Part shown: piece after piece, positions 1-5,030 of the stretch
Position numbering within the stretch: the first letter of the stretch is position 1
Layout of the letters: every line of letters begins with the position of its first letter
DNA from: Rugosibacter sp.
Lineage (GTDB): Bacteria > Pseudomonadota > Gammaproteobacteria > Burkholderiales > Rhodocyclaceae
Reading direction: 5' to 3'
Length of the DNA stretch: 5,473 bases
NCBI GenBank assembly: GCA_030652715.1
Contig: JAUSQB010000189.1
Coordinates: forward strand, 1 to 5,473
Position numbers and translations under genes: made by a program
The notes under the pieces: generated by a model
Told to the model about the DNA's origin: nothing
Seen by the model: only the letters and a program-made list of their open reading frames with translations
Database searches by the model: none

Positions 1-552
1 GTTGCCAAGCTGGCCGGTGGTGTTGCGCTGATCTAGGTTGGCGCTGCCTCCGAAGTGGAAATGAAAGAGAAAAAAGCCCGCGTTGAAGATGCGCTGCACG
101 CAACCCGTGCTGCCGTTGAAGAAGGCATCGTGGCTGGCGGCGGCGTGGCATTGCTGCGTGCCCGTGCTTCTGTTTCTGTCAAAGGCGACAACCACGAGCA
201 AGACGCCGGCATCAAGATCGTGCTGCGTGCCATTGAGCAACCGCTGCGTGAAATCGCTGCCAATGCTGGTGACGAGCCTTCTGTCGTGGTTAATAAAGTG
301 CTTGAAGGCAAAGGCAACTTTGGCTACAACGCTTCCACGGGTGAATATGGCGACATGGTCAAGATGGGCGTGCTGGATCCAACCAAGGTAACGCGTACTG
401 CGTTGCAAAATGCGGCATCGATTGCCGGCCTGATGCTGACCACTGACTGCATGGTCTCCGAGTTGGTAGAAGACAAACCAGCAGCCGGTGGCATGGGTGG
501 CGGCATGGTCGGCATGGGCGGTATGGGTGGCATGGAAGGCATGGGAATGTAA
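1..552 (+). pseudogene. groEL: 60 kDa chaperonin GroEL, 3' part, interrupted by an in-frame TAG
   Basis: Frame 1 encodes the C-terminal third of GroEL, the ATP-driven cytosolic folding chamber that works with GroES. The 5' part lies outside the window. Visible landmarks are VAKLAGGVALI before the stop, then [19 protein letters not shown], whose Asp (codon 88-90) aligns with catalytic D398 of E. coli, the ATP-site VAGGG loop, LDPTKVTR, and a Gly/Met-rich tail ending in MGM. The odd point is codon 34-36: TAG stands where the family has Lys (K380 in E. coli numbering), one base change from AAG. Read literally, the protein would lose the rest of its intermediate and equatorial domains and could not function. 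All 172 codons after the stop look intact and conserved, so the lesion is very recent, a sequencing error, or in a redundant copy. Family identity is certain; the pseudogene status is not. A restart at GTG 55 lacks a ribosome binding site. Confidence 0.93.
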
Positions 553-567
553 TTTCCCGTTTTTTCG

Positions 568-600
568 CCGGGTAAAGCAGTTGTTCTTTGTTTTACCCGG
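568..600 (+). other. Hairpin directly downstream of groEL
   Basis: A perfect 9-bp inverted repeat (CCGGGTAAA at 568-576, TTTACCCGG at 592-600) encloses a 15-nt loop and begins 15 nt after the groEL stop. No T-run follows, so it is not an intrinsic terminator by itself. It could protect the 3' end of the groEL message or act with the terminator just behind it. The hairpin is visible; the role is inferred. Confidence 0.5.
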
Positions 601-616
601 TAGCGTCCGTTTCAAG

Positions 617-655
617 AAAAACCCGACCTTGTTTTTATACAAGGTCGGGTTTTTT
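617..655 (+). terminator. Rho-independent terminator of the groEL transcript
   Basis: A perfect 16-bp stem (617-632 with 639-654), with core ACCCGACCTTG/CAAGGTCGGGT and a 6-nt loop, runs into a T-rich stretch at 650-664. It lies 65 nt after the groEL stop on the same strand, so it should end the groESL transcript. The A-run on the left arm means it could also work in the opposite direction and stop transcripts leaving actP. Confidence 0.93.
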
Positions 656-779
656 GTTTTTCTTTTCAGAGAAAGTAGTATTATATAAGTCTCGCTATTT
701 TGGTTGTTACTAATTATTACAAATTACTTTTGACCAAAGTACTCTGATTTTTTGGCAACAATTTTTTAGCAGCACTGCG

Positions 780-812
780 GCAATACCACAGCAATATCGT
801 GGCAATATCGGC
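780..812. repeat. Three tandem 11-bp repeats (GCAATAYC-NNN)
   Basis: GCAATACC, GCAATATC and GCAATATC start at 780, 791 and 802, so the spacing is exactly 11 bases each time. The 3-base linkers differ (ACA, GTG, GGC). A period near one helical turn would place a binding protein on one face of the DNA, but nothing next to it identifies such a protein. The repeat is seen directly; any role is a guess. Confidence 0.65.
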
Positions 813-850
813 GGTAAAACCCAACGTAAAACGGGCGGTGATAGGCAGTA

Positions 851-934
851 CAGCTTATCGGCCGACCGAAAAAAGCTGGGGGAGGAGAAGAGGAATACCT
901 CACATTGGGCCGACCCGTCAGGGTCGGCTTTTTT
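851..934 (+). ncRNA. Possible small structured RNA ending at the orphan terminator
   Basis: Between the repeats and the terminator the plus strand can form a CAGCTT/AAGCTG stem (851-856 with 873-878). It then has a purine-rich GGGGGAGGAGAAGAGG stretch from about 878, and finally the terminator hairpin. GCCGACC occurs twice (861-867 and 909-915), and both copies can pair with GGTCGGC at 922-928, so two structures compete. That suits an sRNA or attenuator, but there is no recognisable promoter and no downstream plus-strand gene to control. Highly tentative. Confidence 0.2.
909..934 (+). terminator. Orphan rho-independent terminator
   Basis: An 8-bp GC-rich stem (GCCGACCC 909-916, GGGTCGGC 921-928) with a GTCA loop is followed by six T residues (929-934). 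The T-run is on the plus strand only, so it does not serve actP, which ends about 50 nt away on the minus strand. No plus-strand gene precedes it closely. It may end a small RNA, or stop groEL read-through before it runs antisense into actP. Confidence 0.8.
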
Positions 935-982
935 ATTGGGTCGCCGCCTCGCCAGAGCCGTCCAGAGGCGGACTCAAGACTT

Positions 983-2662
983 TTAGTGAGCGGATGTGCT
1001 GGATGCACCCAGCCCGGTTTCTGAGCGTATCAACTGCGCATCAAACAAAGCGCGCTCGCGCTGAGCCTGCGGGCTGCGATCTGTGAGCGACACCAGCCAG
1101 ATGGTGACAAAGGCCGCAGTCATCGAGAATAGCGCAGGCGAAGCATAGGGAAACCAGGCGGATCCTTCAGGGTAGCCGAGCGCTTTTTCCCACACGGCGG
1201 GTGAGAGTATGGTCAGGGTGACAGACAGAATCAAACCCACAAAGCCGCCTGTTACTGCGCCGCGCGTCGTGCAATTTTTCCAGAGCACCGACATGAATAA
1301 CACCGGAAAATTGGCCGAACAGGCCACCGCAAAAGCCAGCATCACCATAAACGCCACGTTCTGTTTTTCGAAGGCAATGCCCAGCAAAATGGCAATCACG
1401 CCAAGACAAAGCGTGGTGATTTTCGAGACACGCAATTCGGTCCAGCTATCGGCCTTGCCTTTTTTAATCACTGTGGCGTAAAGATCGTGGGCCACTGCCG
1501 AAGCACCGGAAAGCGTCAGCCCTGACACTACGGCGAGGATCGTGGCAAAGGCCACAGCGGAGATAAAGCCCAGAAAGACATTGCCGCCAACCGCATTGGC
1601 TAAATGCACAGCCGCCATATTGCCCCCGCCTTGCAAGCCTTTGCTGATGTCGCCATCGACAAAATAGGCCATCGGGTTTTGCGTTAACAACACAATCGCG
1701 CCAAAGCCGATGATGAAGGTCAGGATGTAAAAATAACCAATCCAGGTGGTCGCCCAGGCGACCGACTTGCGAGCTTCTTTCGCTGACGGCACAGTAAAAA
1801 ATCGCATCAGGATATGTGGCAAGCCTGCTGTGCCGAACATCAGCGCCATACCGACCGATACCGCAGAAATGGGGTCTTTAATGAGTCCGCCGGGTGCCAT
1901 GATGGCATCCTTTTTGGCATGCACTTCAACGGCTTTGGCAAACAGTGCTTCAGGGCTGAAATGAAATTGCCACAACACCGCGAAAGCCATGAACGATGCG
2001 CCAACAAGCAGCAACACGGCTTTGATGATTTGCACCCAGGTGGTGGCCGTCATGCCGCCAAACAACACGTAAGACATCATCAACCCGCCTACCGAGATGA
2101 CTGCGACGAAGTAGTCAAGACCAAACAACAGCTTGATCAACTGGCCCGCGCCGACCATTTGCGCAATCATGTAAAACAACACCACGACAAGCGAGCCGCA
2201 GGCTGCAAAAATACGAATGGGCGTTTGCGAAAAGCGGTAGCCGGCCACATCGGCAAATGTAAACCTGCCCAGATTGCGCAACCGTTCGGCCATCAAAAAA
2301 GTGAGTACAGGCCACCCCACTAGCCAGCCGATTGAAAAAATCAGCCCGTCAAAACCACTGGCAAACACCAGGCCCGAAATGCCCAGAAAAGAAGCTGCCG
2401 ACATGTAATCCCCCGCGATGGCCAGCCCGTTCTGAAACCCCGTGATGTTGCCTCCCGCAGTATAAAAATCAGCAGCTGTGCGGGTCTTTTTCGCGGCCCA
2501 TTTGGTAATTGCCAAAGTGATGGCAATAAAACCGAGGAACATGGCAATCGCCATCCAGTTGGTGGCTTGCTGTTGCACCTGGCCTGCATCCACTCCGGCG
2601 GCAAGGGCATGGCTTGCAGTGAAAAACAATACTAAAAGCCATGGCGTCTTGAGCATGTTCAT
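983..2662 (-). CDS. actP: Cation/acetate symporter ActP
   Basis: A 559-residue inner-membrane transporter of the sodium:solute symporter family, predicted to take up acetate (in E. coli also glycolate) with a cation. The E. coli protein is about 549 residues, so this is full length. Residues 1-22 look like a signal peptide ending in ALA-AG, followed by about 13 hydrophobic segments. Family landmarks include DFYTAGG (65-71), [11 protein letters not shown] (84-94), [14 protein letters not shown] (202-215), [10 protein letters not shown] (280-289) and [22 protein letters not shown] (373-394). The start at 2662 is supported by GAGGAGG seven bases upstream; a second ATG two codons later is worse placed. 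Its ATG overlaps the yjcH stop (ATGA), so the two are co-translated. No acs (acetyl-CoA synthetase) gene is adjacent, unlike in E. coli. No clear intrinsic terminator of its own follows; the groEL terminator may serve both sides. Confidence 0.96.
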   Translation of the reverse strand: MNMLKTPWLLVLFFTASHALAAGVDAGQVQQQATNWMAIAMFLGFIAITLAITKWAAKKTRTAADFYTAGGNITGFQNGLAIAGDYMSAASFLGISGLVFASGFDGLIFSIGWLVGWPVLTFLMAERLRNLGRFTFADVAGYRFSQTPIRIFAACGSLVVVLFYMIAQMVGAGQLIKLLFGLDYFVAVISVGGLMMSYVLFGGMTATTWVQIIKAVLLLVGASFMAFAVLWQFHFSPEALFAKAVEVHAKKDAIMAPGGLIKDPISAVSVGMALMFGTAGLPHILMRFFTVPSAKEARKSVAWATTWIGYFYILTFIIGFGAIVLLTQNPMAYFVDGDISKGLQGGGNMAAVHLANAVGGNVFLGFISAVAFATILAVVSGLTLSGASAVAHDLYATVIKKGKADSWTELRVSKITTLCLGVIAILLGIAFEKQNVAFMVMLAFAVACSANFPVLFMSVLWKNCTTRGAVTGGFVGLILSVTLTILSPAVWEKALGYPEGSAWFPYASPALFSMTAAFVTIWLVSLTDRSPQAQRERALFDAQLIRSETGLGASSTSAH

Positions 2663-2970
2663 TCGCCAGCCTCCTCAAGTACTTCAGCCGCCATGGCATC
2701 AAACTGCGTATTGGCTATATGCACATAGAAGGCAGTAATGAGTATGGTTAAAACAATCACACCCAAACCCAGCGGAATGCCGAGGGAAGTCACCCACCCG
2801 GCCCCCAGTTTTTGCGCCAGGAACGGTTTATCAAATGCCACCAGCAAGATATAGCCAAAATAAATAATCACCACCAGCAATGTCATCACGAAGGCGTAAC
2901 GATTGCGAGTACTCACCAAATGATGAAATTTCGGATTGGCTAAAACCCGGTCAGCTGCTGTGTTTTTCAT
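2659..2970 (-). CDS. yjcH: DUF485 membrane protein YjcH, partner of ActP
   Basis: A 103-residue DUF485 protein, matching the 104 residues of E. coli YjcH, which is likewise encoded just before actP. The N-terminal [17 protein letters not shown] (11-27) is the family's conserved cytosolic stretch. Two membrane segments follow at about 28-46 and 65-86, and a short charged tail ends in EEAGE. The biochemical role is not established; the constant pairing with ActP suggests a transporter accessory. I chose the ATG at 2970, preceded by GGGGGAG at short spacing. A longer frame from 3060 would run through the tRNA promoter, and its extra 30 residues have no family match. The gene is first in a two-gene operon, divergent from tRNA-Phe, with only 91 bp between the two genes. 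No clear sigma70 promoter for it stands out there. Confidence 0.93.
   Translation of the reverse strand: MKNTAADRVLANPKFHHLVSTRNRYAFVMTLLVVIIYFGYILLVAFDKPFLAQKLGAGWVTSLGIPLGLGVIVLTILITAFYVHIANTQFDAMAAEVLEEAGE
2670..2676 (-). promoter_or_regulatory. Strong ribosome binding site of actP inside yjcH
   Basis: The minus strand reads GAGGAGG seven bases before the actP ATG at 2662. It lies within the last codons of yjcH and fixes the actP start in an ATGA stop/start overlap, which implies translational coupling. Confidence 0.88.
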
Positions 2971-3019
2971 GAGTTCTCCCCCTGCGTGAAGATAAAGTAC
3001 GGATAAGTGCGCGTTATTT

Positions 3020-3048
3020 TTGACGCAATGCCAGCTAGCCCCTATAAT
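3020..3048 (+). promoter_or_regulatory. Sigma70 promoter of tRNA-Phe
   Basis: TTGACG (3020-3025) and a perfect TATAAT (3043-3048) are separated by the ideal 17 bases. The expected start at about 3055 lies some 7 nt before the mature tRNA 5' end, leaving a very short leader for RNase P to remove. It shares the intergenic gap with the 5' side of divergent yjcH-actP. Confidence 0.93.
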
Positions 3049-3061
3049 ACCCAACCTCATT

Positions 3062-3137
3062 GGCCGGGTAGCTCAGTCGGTAGAGCAACGGATTGAAAAT
3101 CCGTGTGACGACAGTTCGATTCTGTCCCCGGCCACCA
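3062..3137 (+). tRNA. tRNA-Phe (GAA)
   Basis: A full 76-nt cloverleaf. The acceptor stem GGCCGGG (3062-3068) pairs with CCCGGCC (3127-3133). The D arm is GCTC/GAGC. The anticodon stem ACGGA/TCCGT encloses loop TTGAAAA with anticodon GAA (3095-3097), reading UUC and UUU. The T stem GACAG/CTGTC encloses TTCGATT. Discriminator A and CCA are encoded (3134-3137). A consensus promoter precedes it and its own terminator follows. The integrase remnant just downstream indicates that its 3' end served as an attachment site for a mobile element; the second att copy is not in this window. Confidence 0.98.
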
Positions 3138-3143
3138 GTATTT

Positions 3144-3179
3144 AAGCGGGTTTTAGTGACTCTACTAAAATCCGCTTTT
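3144..3179 (+). terminator. Rho-independent terminator of tRNA-Phe
   Basis: A 14-bp stem (AAGCGGGTTTTAGT at 3144-3157, ACTAAAATCCGCTT at 3164-3177) contains a single G-U pair and a 6-nt loop, and it ends in a short T-run (3176-3179). It begins 7 nt after the tRNA CCA. The T-run is short, so efficiency may be moderate. Confidence 0.85.
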
Positions 3180-3207
3180 CTACAATTTAACTTCCTTTTC
3201 TACAATT
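3175..3207. repeat. 13-bp direct repeat CTTTTCTACAATT
   Basis: Identical copies lie at 3175-3187 and 3195-3207, exactly 20 bases apart. The first overlaps the tRNA terminator T-run; the second covers the stop codon of the integrase remnant. It may be a local duplication or a recombinase arm-type site at the element's edge. The repeat is seen; the function is open. Confidence 0.7.
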
Positions 3208-3462
3208 CCCCGATTCGGTCGTGGGTGTATTGTTCAGTCATGTCTCGCGCCTTGTGGCCAAGCAGGCGTTGCGCCAGCGCCAGTATCGGTAGCAGCTTTG
3301 GCTCGCCGCGACTGGAATTGGACGCCGGCTGCCTGGCGCGCTTTCTCGAAACGTGAGCGCATGGCGAAATAGGAAGCCGACCGGCCTGGTTGTCTTGAAT
3401 CAGTGCAGGCCCGCTACCCTGTGATCATCGGCCTTGATGCGTGCGGCGGCGTCCGTAGATAA
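3200..3462 (-). pseudogene. Tyrosine-recombinase (phage-type integrase) C-terminal remnant
   Basis: The minus strand encodes pieces of an integrase catalytic domain scattered over several frames. Nearest the stop (3200-3202) is AQRLLGHKARDMTEQYTHDR, which carries the LGHK box and the nucleophilic Tyr (codon 3227-3229). Upstream, in a second frame, are MRSRFEKARQAAGVQFQ and RAKAATDTG. Further upstream come PALIQDNQAGRL and RIKADDHRVAG, in other frames. Joined in order they match the C-terminal half of a Burkholderiales-type integrase. At least three small deletions break the frame: about 2 nt near 3275, 1 nt near 3374 and 1 nt near 3409. The FQSRRAKAATD segment also seems two residues short around the catalytic Arg, where relatives have RDLRAK. 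The N-terminal domain is gone. The gene is dead. Its position 63 nt behind tRNA-Phe, pointing toward the tRNA, is typical of island integrases. Confidence 0.85.
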
Positions 3463-3483
3463 CCCTCAATAGCTGCTGGGATA

Positions 3484-3501
3484 GTCAGTAGGGCGACTGA
3501 C
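3484..3501. repeat. Short inverted repeat between the integrase remnant and the fic operators
   Basis: GTCAGT (3484-3489) and ACTGAC (3496-3501) flank six bases. It lies just left of the AT-rich fic control region. It may be chance, or mark a junction between the integrase remnant and the fic module. Confidence 0.3.
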
Positions 3502-3515
3502 GAACTTACAATTTA

Positions 3516-3539
3516 TACTAATCTTTAAATAAATTAGTA
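3516..3539. promoter_or_regulatory. Palindromic operator 1 upstream of fic
   Basis: A perfect 7-bp inverted repeat, TACTAAT (3516-3522) and ATTAGTA (3533-3539), with a 10-bp AT-rich centre. Same arms and same spacing as the palindrome at 3574-3597. Its right end overlaps the putative -35 box at 3538, a good place for a repressor dimer. The binding protein is unknown; the Fic protein itself is a candidate through its winged-helix region. Confidence 0.75.
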
Positions 3540-3567
3540 GACATTTGCTTGAGTGGTTGCTTATACT
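3538..3567 (+). promoter_or_regulatory. Putative sigma70 promoter of fic
   Basis: TAGACA (3538-3543, 5 of 6 consensus) and TATACT (3562-3567, 5 of 6) are 18 bases apart. The predicted start is at about 3574, the first base of operator 2. A half-site TACTAAA (3564-3570) overlaps the -10 box. The promoter is thus enclosed between two operators. Confidence 0.65.
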
Positions 3568-3573
3568 AAACCT

Positions 3574-3597
3574 TACTAATCTATTTATTAATTAGTA
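3574..3597. promoter_or_regulatory. Palindromic operator 2, at the fic transcription start
   Basis: TACTAAT (3574-3580) and ATTAGTA (3591-3597) surround 10 AT-rich bases, a second copy of operator 1 with centres 58 bp apart. It would occupy the start site and nearly the whole 29-nt leader, ending five bases before the fic ATG. As a result no Shine-Dalgarno sequence is present, and the leader RNA could fold weakly on itself. Confidence 0.75.
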
Positions 3598-3602
3598 CAC
3601 AA

Positions 3603-4946
3603 ATGAAACTTCCCAAGATCACCCCAGATTTGTCCGAGCTCTTCAAGGACATAACGCCTGAGGAAATGAGTTTGGTCTTGCAGAACGCCTCCCCTCTGGC
3701 AAAGGGGCGGTATCTCCATTGGGACGAGCTTCGCTACAGAACTCCGCCAGAGGGGTTAACCCATAAGGCCTGGTGGACAGCGGTTATCGCAGGGCGCAAT
3801 GCGCTGATGCAGACACTGCCGCTCATTGACAAGCGAGGCAATCCATTTAAATTTGCAACCCCCAGCCCCGTATTGATTGATTTGCACCACATTGACCGGG
3901 ATGCTGCAGGGCAAATCCGTGCTACCGTGGGTGCGCCGACTCAAGAAGATCCTGCGCGTTATTTGTTGAATTCCTTAATCGAGGAAGCTATTGCTTCCAG
4001 CCAGCTTGAAGGCGCGGCAACCACGCGGCAAGTTGCCGCGGCAATGCTTCGCGAGGGACGCAAGCCGCGCGATACCAGCGAAACAATGATTTTCAACAAC
4101 TACCGGGCAATGGAACACCTGCGATCCTTGAAGCAGGAACCAATTACGCCCGAATTGATCCTGGAACTGCACCGTATCGTCACTGAAAACACGCTTGAGG
4201 ATCCCGCAGATGCAGGACGGCTTCGCCAGTCTGACGATGTGCGCGTTATCGATCAGCGGGATAATGTGGTTGTGCACGAGCCGCCAATACACACAGAGCT
4301 CCCTGAACGTCTGGAAAGGCTATGTGCATTTGCCAACGCAGATGAAGTTTCGCTGCCTTTCGTGCATCCGGTACTGCGCGCAATTTTGCTGCACTTCATG
4401 ATTGGGTACGATCACCCCTTTGTCGACGGCAATGGCCGCACCGCCCGGGCGTTGTTCTATTGGTCGATGGCTCGCAGTGGCTACTGGTTGATGGAGTACA
4501 CCTCTATCAGCCACATTCTGCGCAAAAGTCCTGTTCGTTATATGCGCGCCTATCTGCACACAGAGACAGACCAAAACGACACAACTTATTTCCTGCTGCA
4601 CCAGCTTTCGACTATCAGAAGGGCAATAGTAGCGCTTCACGAGTATCTGGCCAGAAAAGCTGGCGAGCAACGAGACACCGAAAAGCTCTTGGCTGGATCT
4701 TCGAAACTTCGAACCAGATTCAATCATCGCCAAGTTGCTCTCTTGACCCATGCACTACGAAATACTGGGGAGGGGTATCGAGTCGACGCCCATCAGCGTT
4801 CTCACAACGTTGTGTATCAGACCGCTCGAAACGATTTACTGGATTTGCACTCTCTCGGACTGTTGGAAAAAGCGCGGCAGGGAAACGCCTATGTGTTCTT
4901 TGCCCCCGAAGATCTGCGTGAACGCCTCAGCGCTCTATCCATATAA
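3603..4946 (+). CDS. fic: Class II Fic-family protein adenylyltransferase with C-terminal winged helix
   Basis: A 447-residue soluble protein. The catalytic Fic motif HPFVDGNGRTAR (271-282) is complete, with the catalytic His271 and the phosphate-binding loop. Known enzymes of this kind move AMP from ATP to Ser, Thr or Tyr of target proteins. The motif SSQLEG (132-137) fits the [S/T]xxxE[G/N] inhibitory helix, placed before the Fic core as in class II proteins, with Glu136 expected to block productive ATP binding. GRLRQSDDVRV (205-215) and HEPP (225-228) match the substrate-binding flap. Residues 1-110 form an N-terminal region typical of this subfamily, and about 370-440 look like a winged-helix DNA-binding domain. 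The start is the first ATG in the frame, without a clear ribosome binding site. No separate antitoxin gene is adjacent, which fits self-inhibition. Two palindromes frame the promoter. The gene is probably cargo of the tRNA-Phe element. The target protein is unknown. Confidence 0.93.
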   Translation: MKLPKITPDLSELFKDITPEEMSLVLQNASPLAKGRYLHWDELRYRTPPEGLTHKAWWTAVIAGRNALMQTLPLIDKRGNPFKFATPSPVLIDLHHIDRDAAGQIRATVGAPTQEDPARYLLNSLIEEAIASSQLEGAATTRQVAAAMLREGRKPRDTSETMIFNNYRAMEHLRSLKQEPITPELILELHRIVTENTLEDPADAGRLRQSDDVRVIDQRDNVVVHEPPIHTELPERLERLCAFANADEVSLPFVHPVLRAILLHFMIGYDHPFVDGNGRTARALFYWSMARSGYWLMEYTSISHILRKSPVRYMRAYLHTETDQNDTTYFLLHQLSTIRRAIVALHEYLARKAGEQRDTEKLLAGSSKLRTRFNHRQVALLTHALRNTGEGYRVDAHQRSHNVVYQTARNDLLDLHSLGLLEKARQGNAYVFFAPEDLRERLSALSI

Positions 4947-5030
4947 ACAAAGTTGTTAAGTTCATAGTGTTTAAATTCATGCGCGTAATTTCCGGCACAT
5001 GTCTTTCTTGTATTCCTCGCATTTTTGCAT
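4947..5030. other. Convergent intergenic gap without a clear terminator
   Basis: This 84-bp AT-rich gap separates the 3' ends of fic (+) and the sugar-phosphate transferase (-). I see only weak pairings such as AAATT/AATTT around 4973-4991, and no stem followed by a T-run on either strand. The far end of the mobile element could lie here or further right; no tRNA 3'-end repeat is visible. Confidence 0.5.

Larger units (their letters stand above)
656..982. other. Intergenic region without a convincing gene
   Basis: This gap separates the groEL terminator from the 3' end of actP on the other strand. The left part (about 660-770) is AT-rich, with a 6-bp inverted repeat TACTTT/AAAGTA at 725-741. 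The middle carries the 11-bp tandem repeats, and the right part ends in an orphan plus-strand terminator. Open frames across it resemble no family I recognise, and the longest runs through the terminator and into antisense actP, so I do not call them genes. No good sigma70 promoter is evident: TTGACC at 730-735 has no acceptable -10 partner. Confidence 0.7.

Noticed and set aside
34..36. TAG read as pyrrolysine or a recoded amino acid
   Set aside because: GroEL is not a pyrrolysine protein and the codon differs from AAG by one base. Error or mutation is far simpler.
708..714. TACTAAT at 708-714 as another copy of the fic operator
   Set aside because: There is no matching ATTAGTA arm at the right distance; a single 7-mer in AT-rich DNA is likely chance.
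799..1086. Plus-strand open frame of 95 codons
   Set aside because: It runs through the terminator hairpin at 909-934 and into antisense actP, with no ribosome binding site and no recognisable protein.
2971..3060. N-terminal extension of the yjcH frame up to ATG 3060
   Set aside because: The 30 extra residues have no DUF485 similarity and the stretch contains the complete tRNA-Phe promoter. ATG 2970 has a ribosome binding site and gives the family's length.
3093..3356. Plus-strand open frame of 87 codons
   Set aside because: It starts inside tRNA-Phe, crosses the tRNA terminator and lies antisense to the integrase remnant.
3514..3519. Second TATACT as an upstream fic promoter
   Set aside because: No acceptable -35 box lies 16-18 bases upstream (the sequence there is GC-rich).
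3603..4946. Two-gene toxin-antitoxin module of the Fic/Doc type
   Set aside because: No small antitoxin frame sits beside fic, and the protein carries its own SSQLEG inhibitory motif, which fits the self-inhibited class II.
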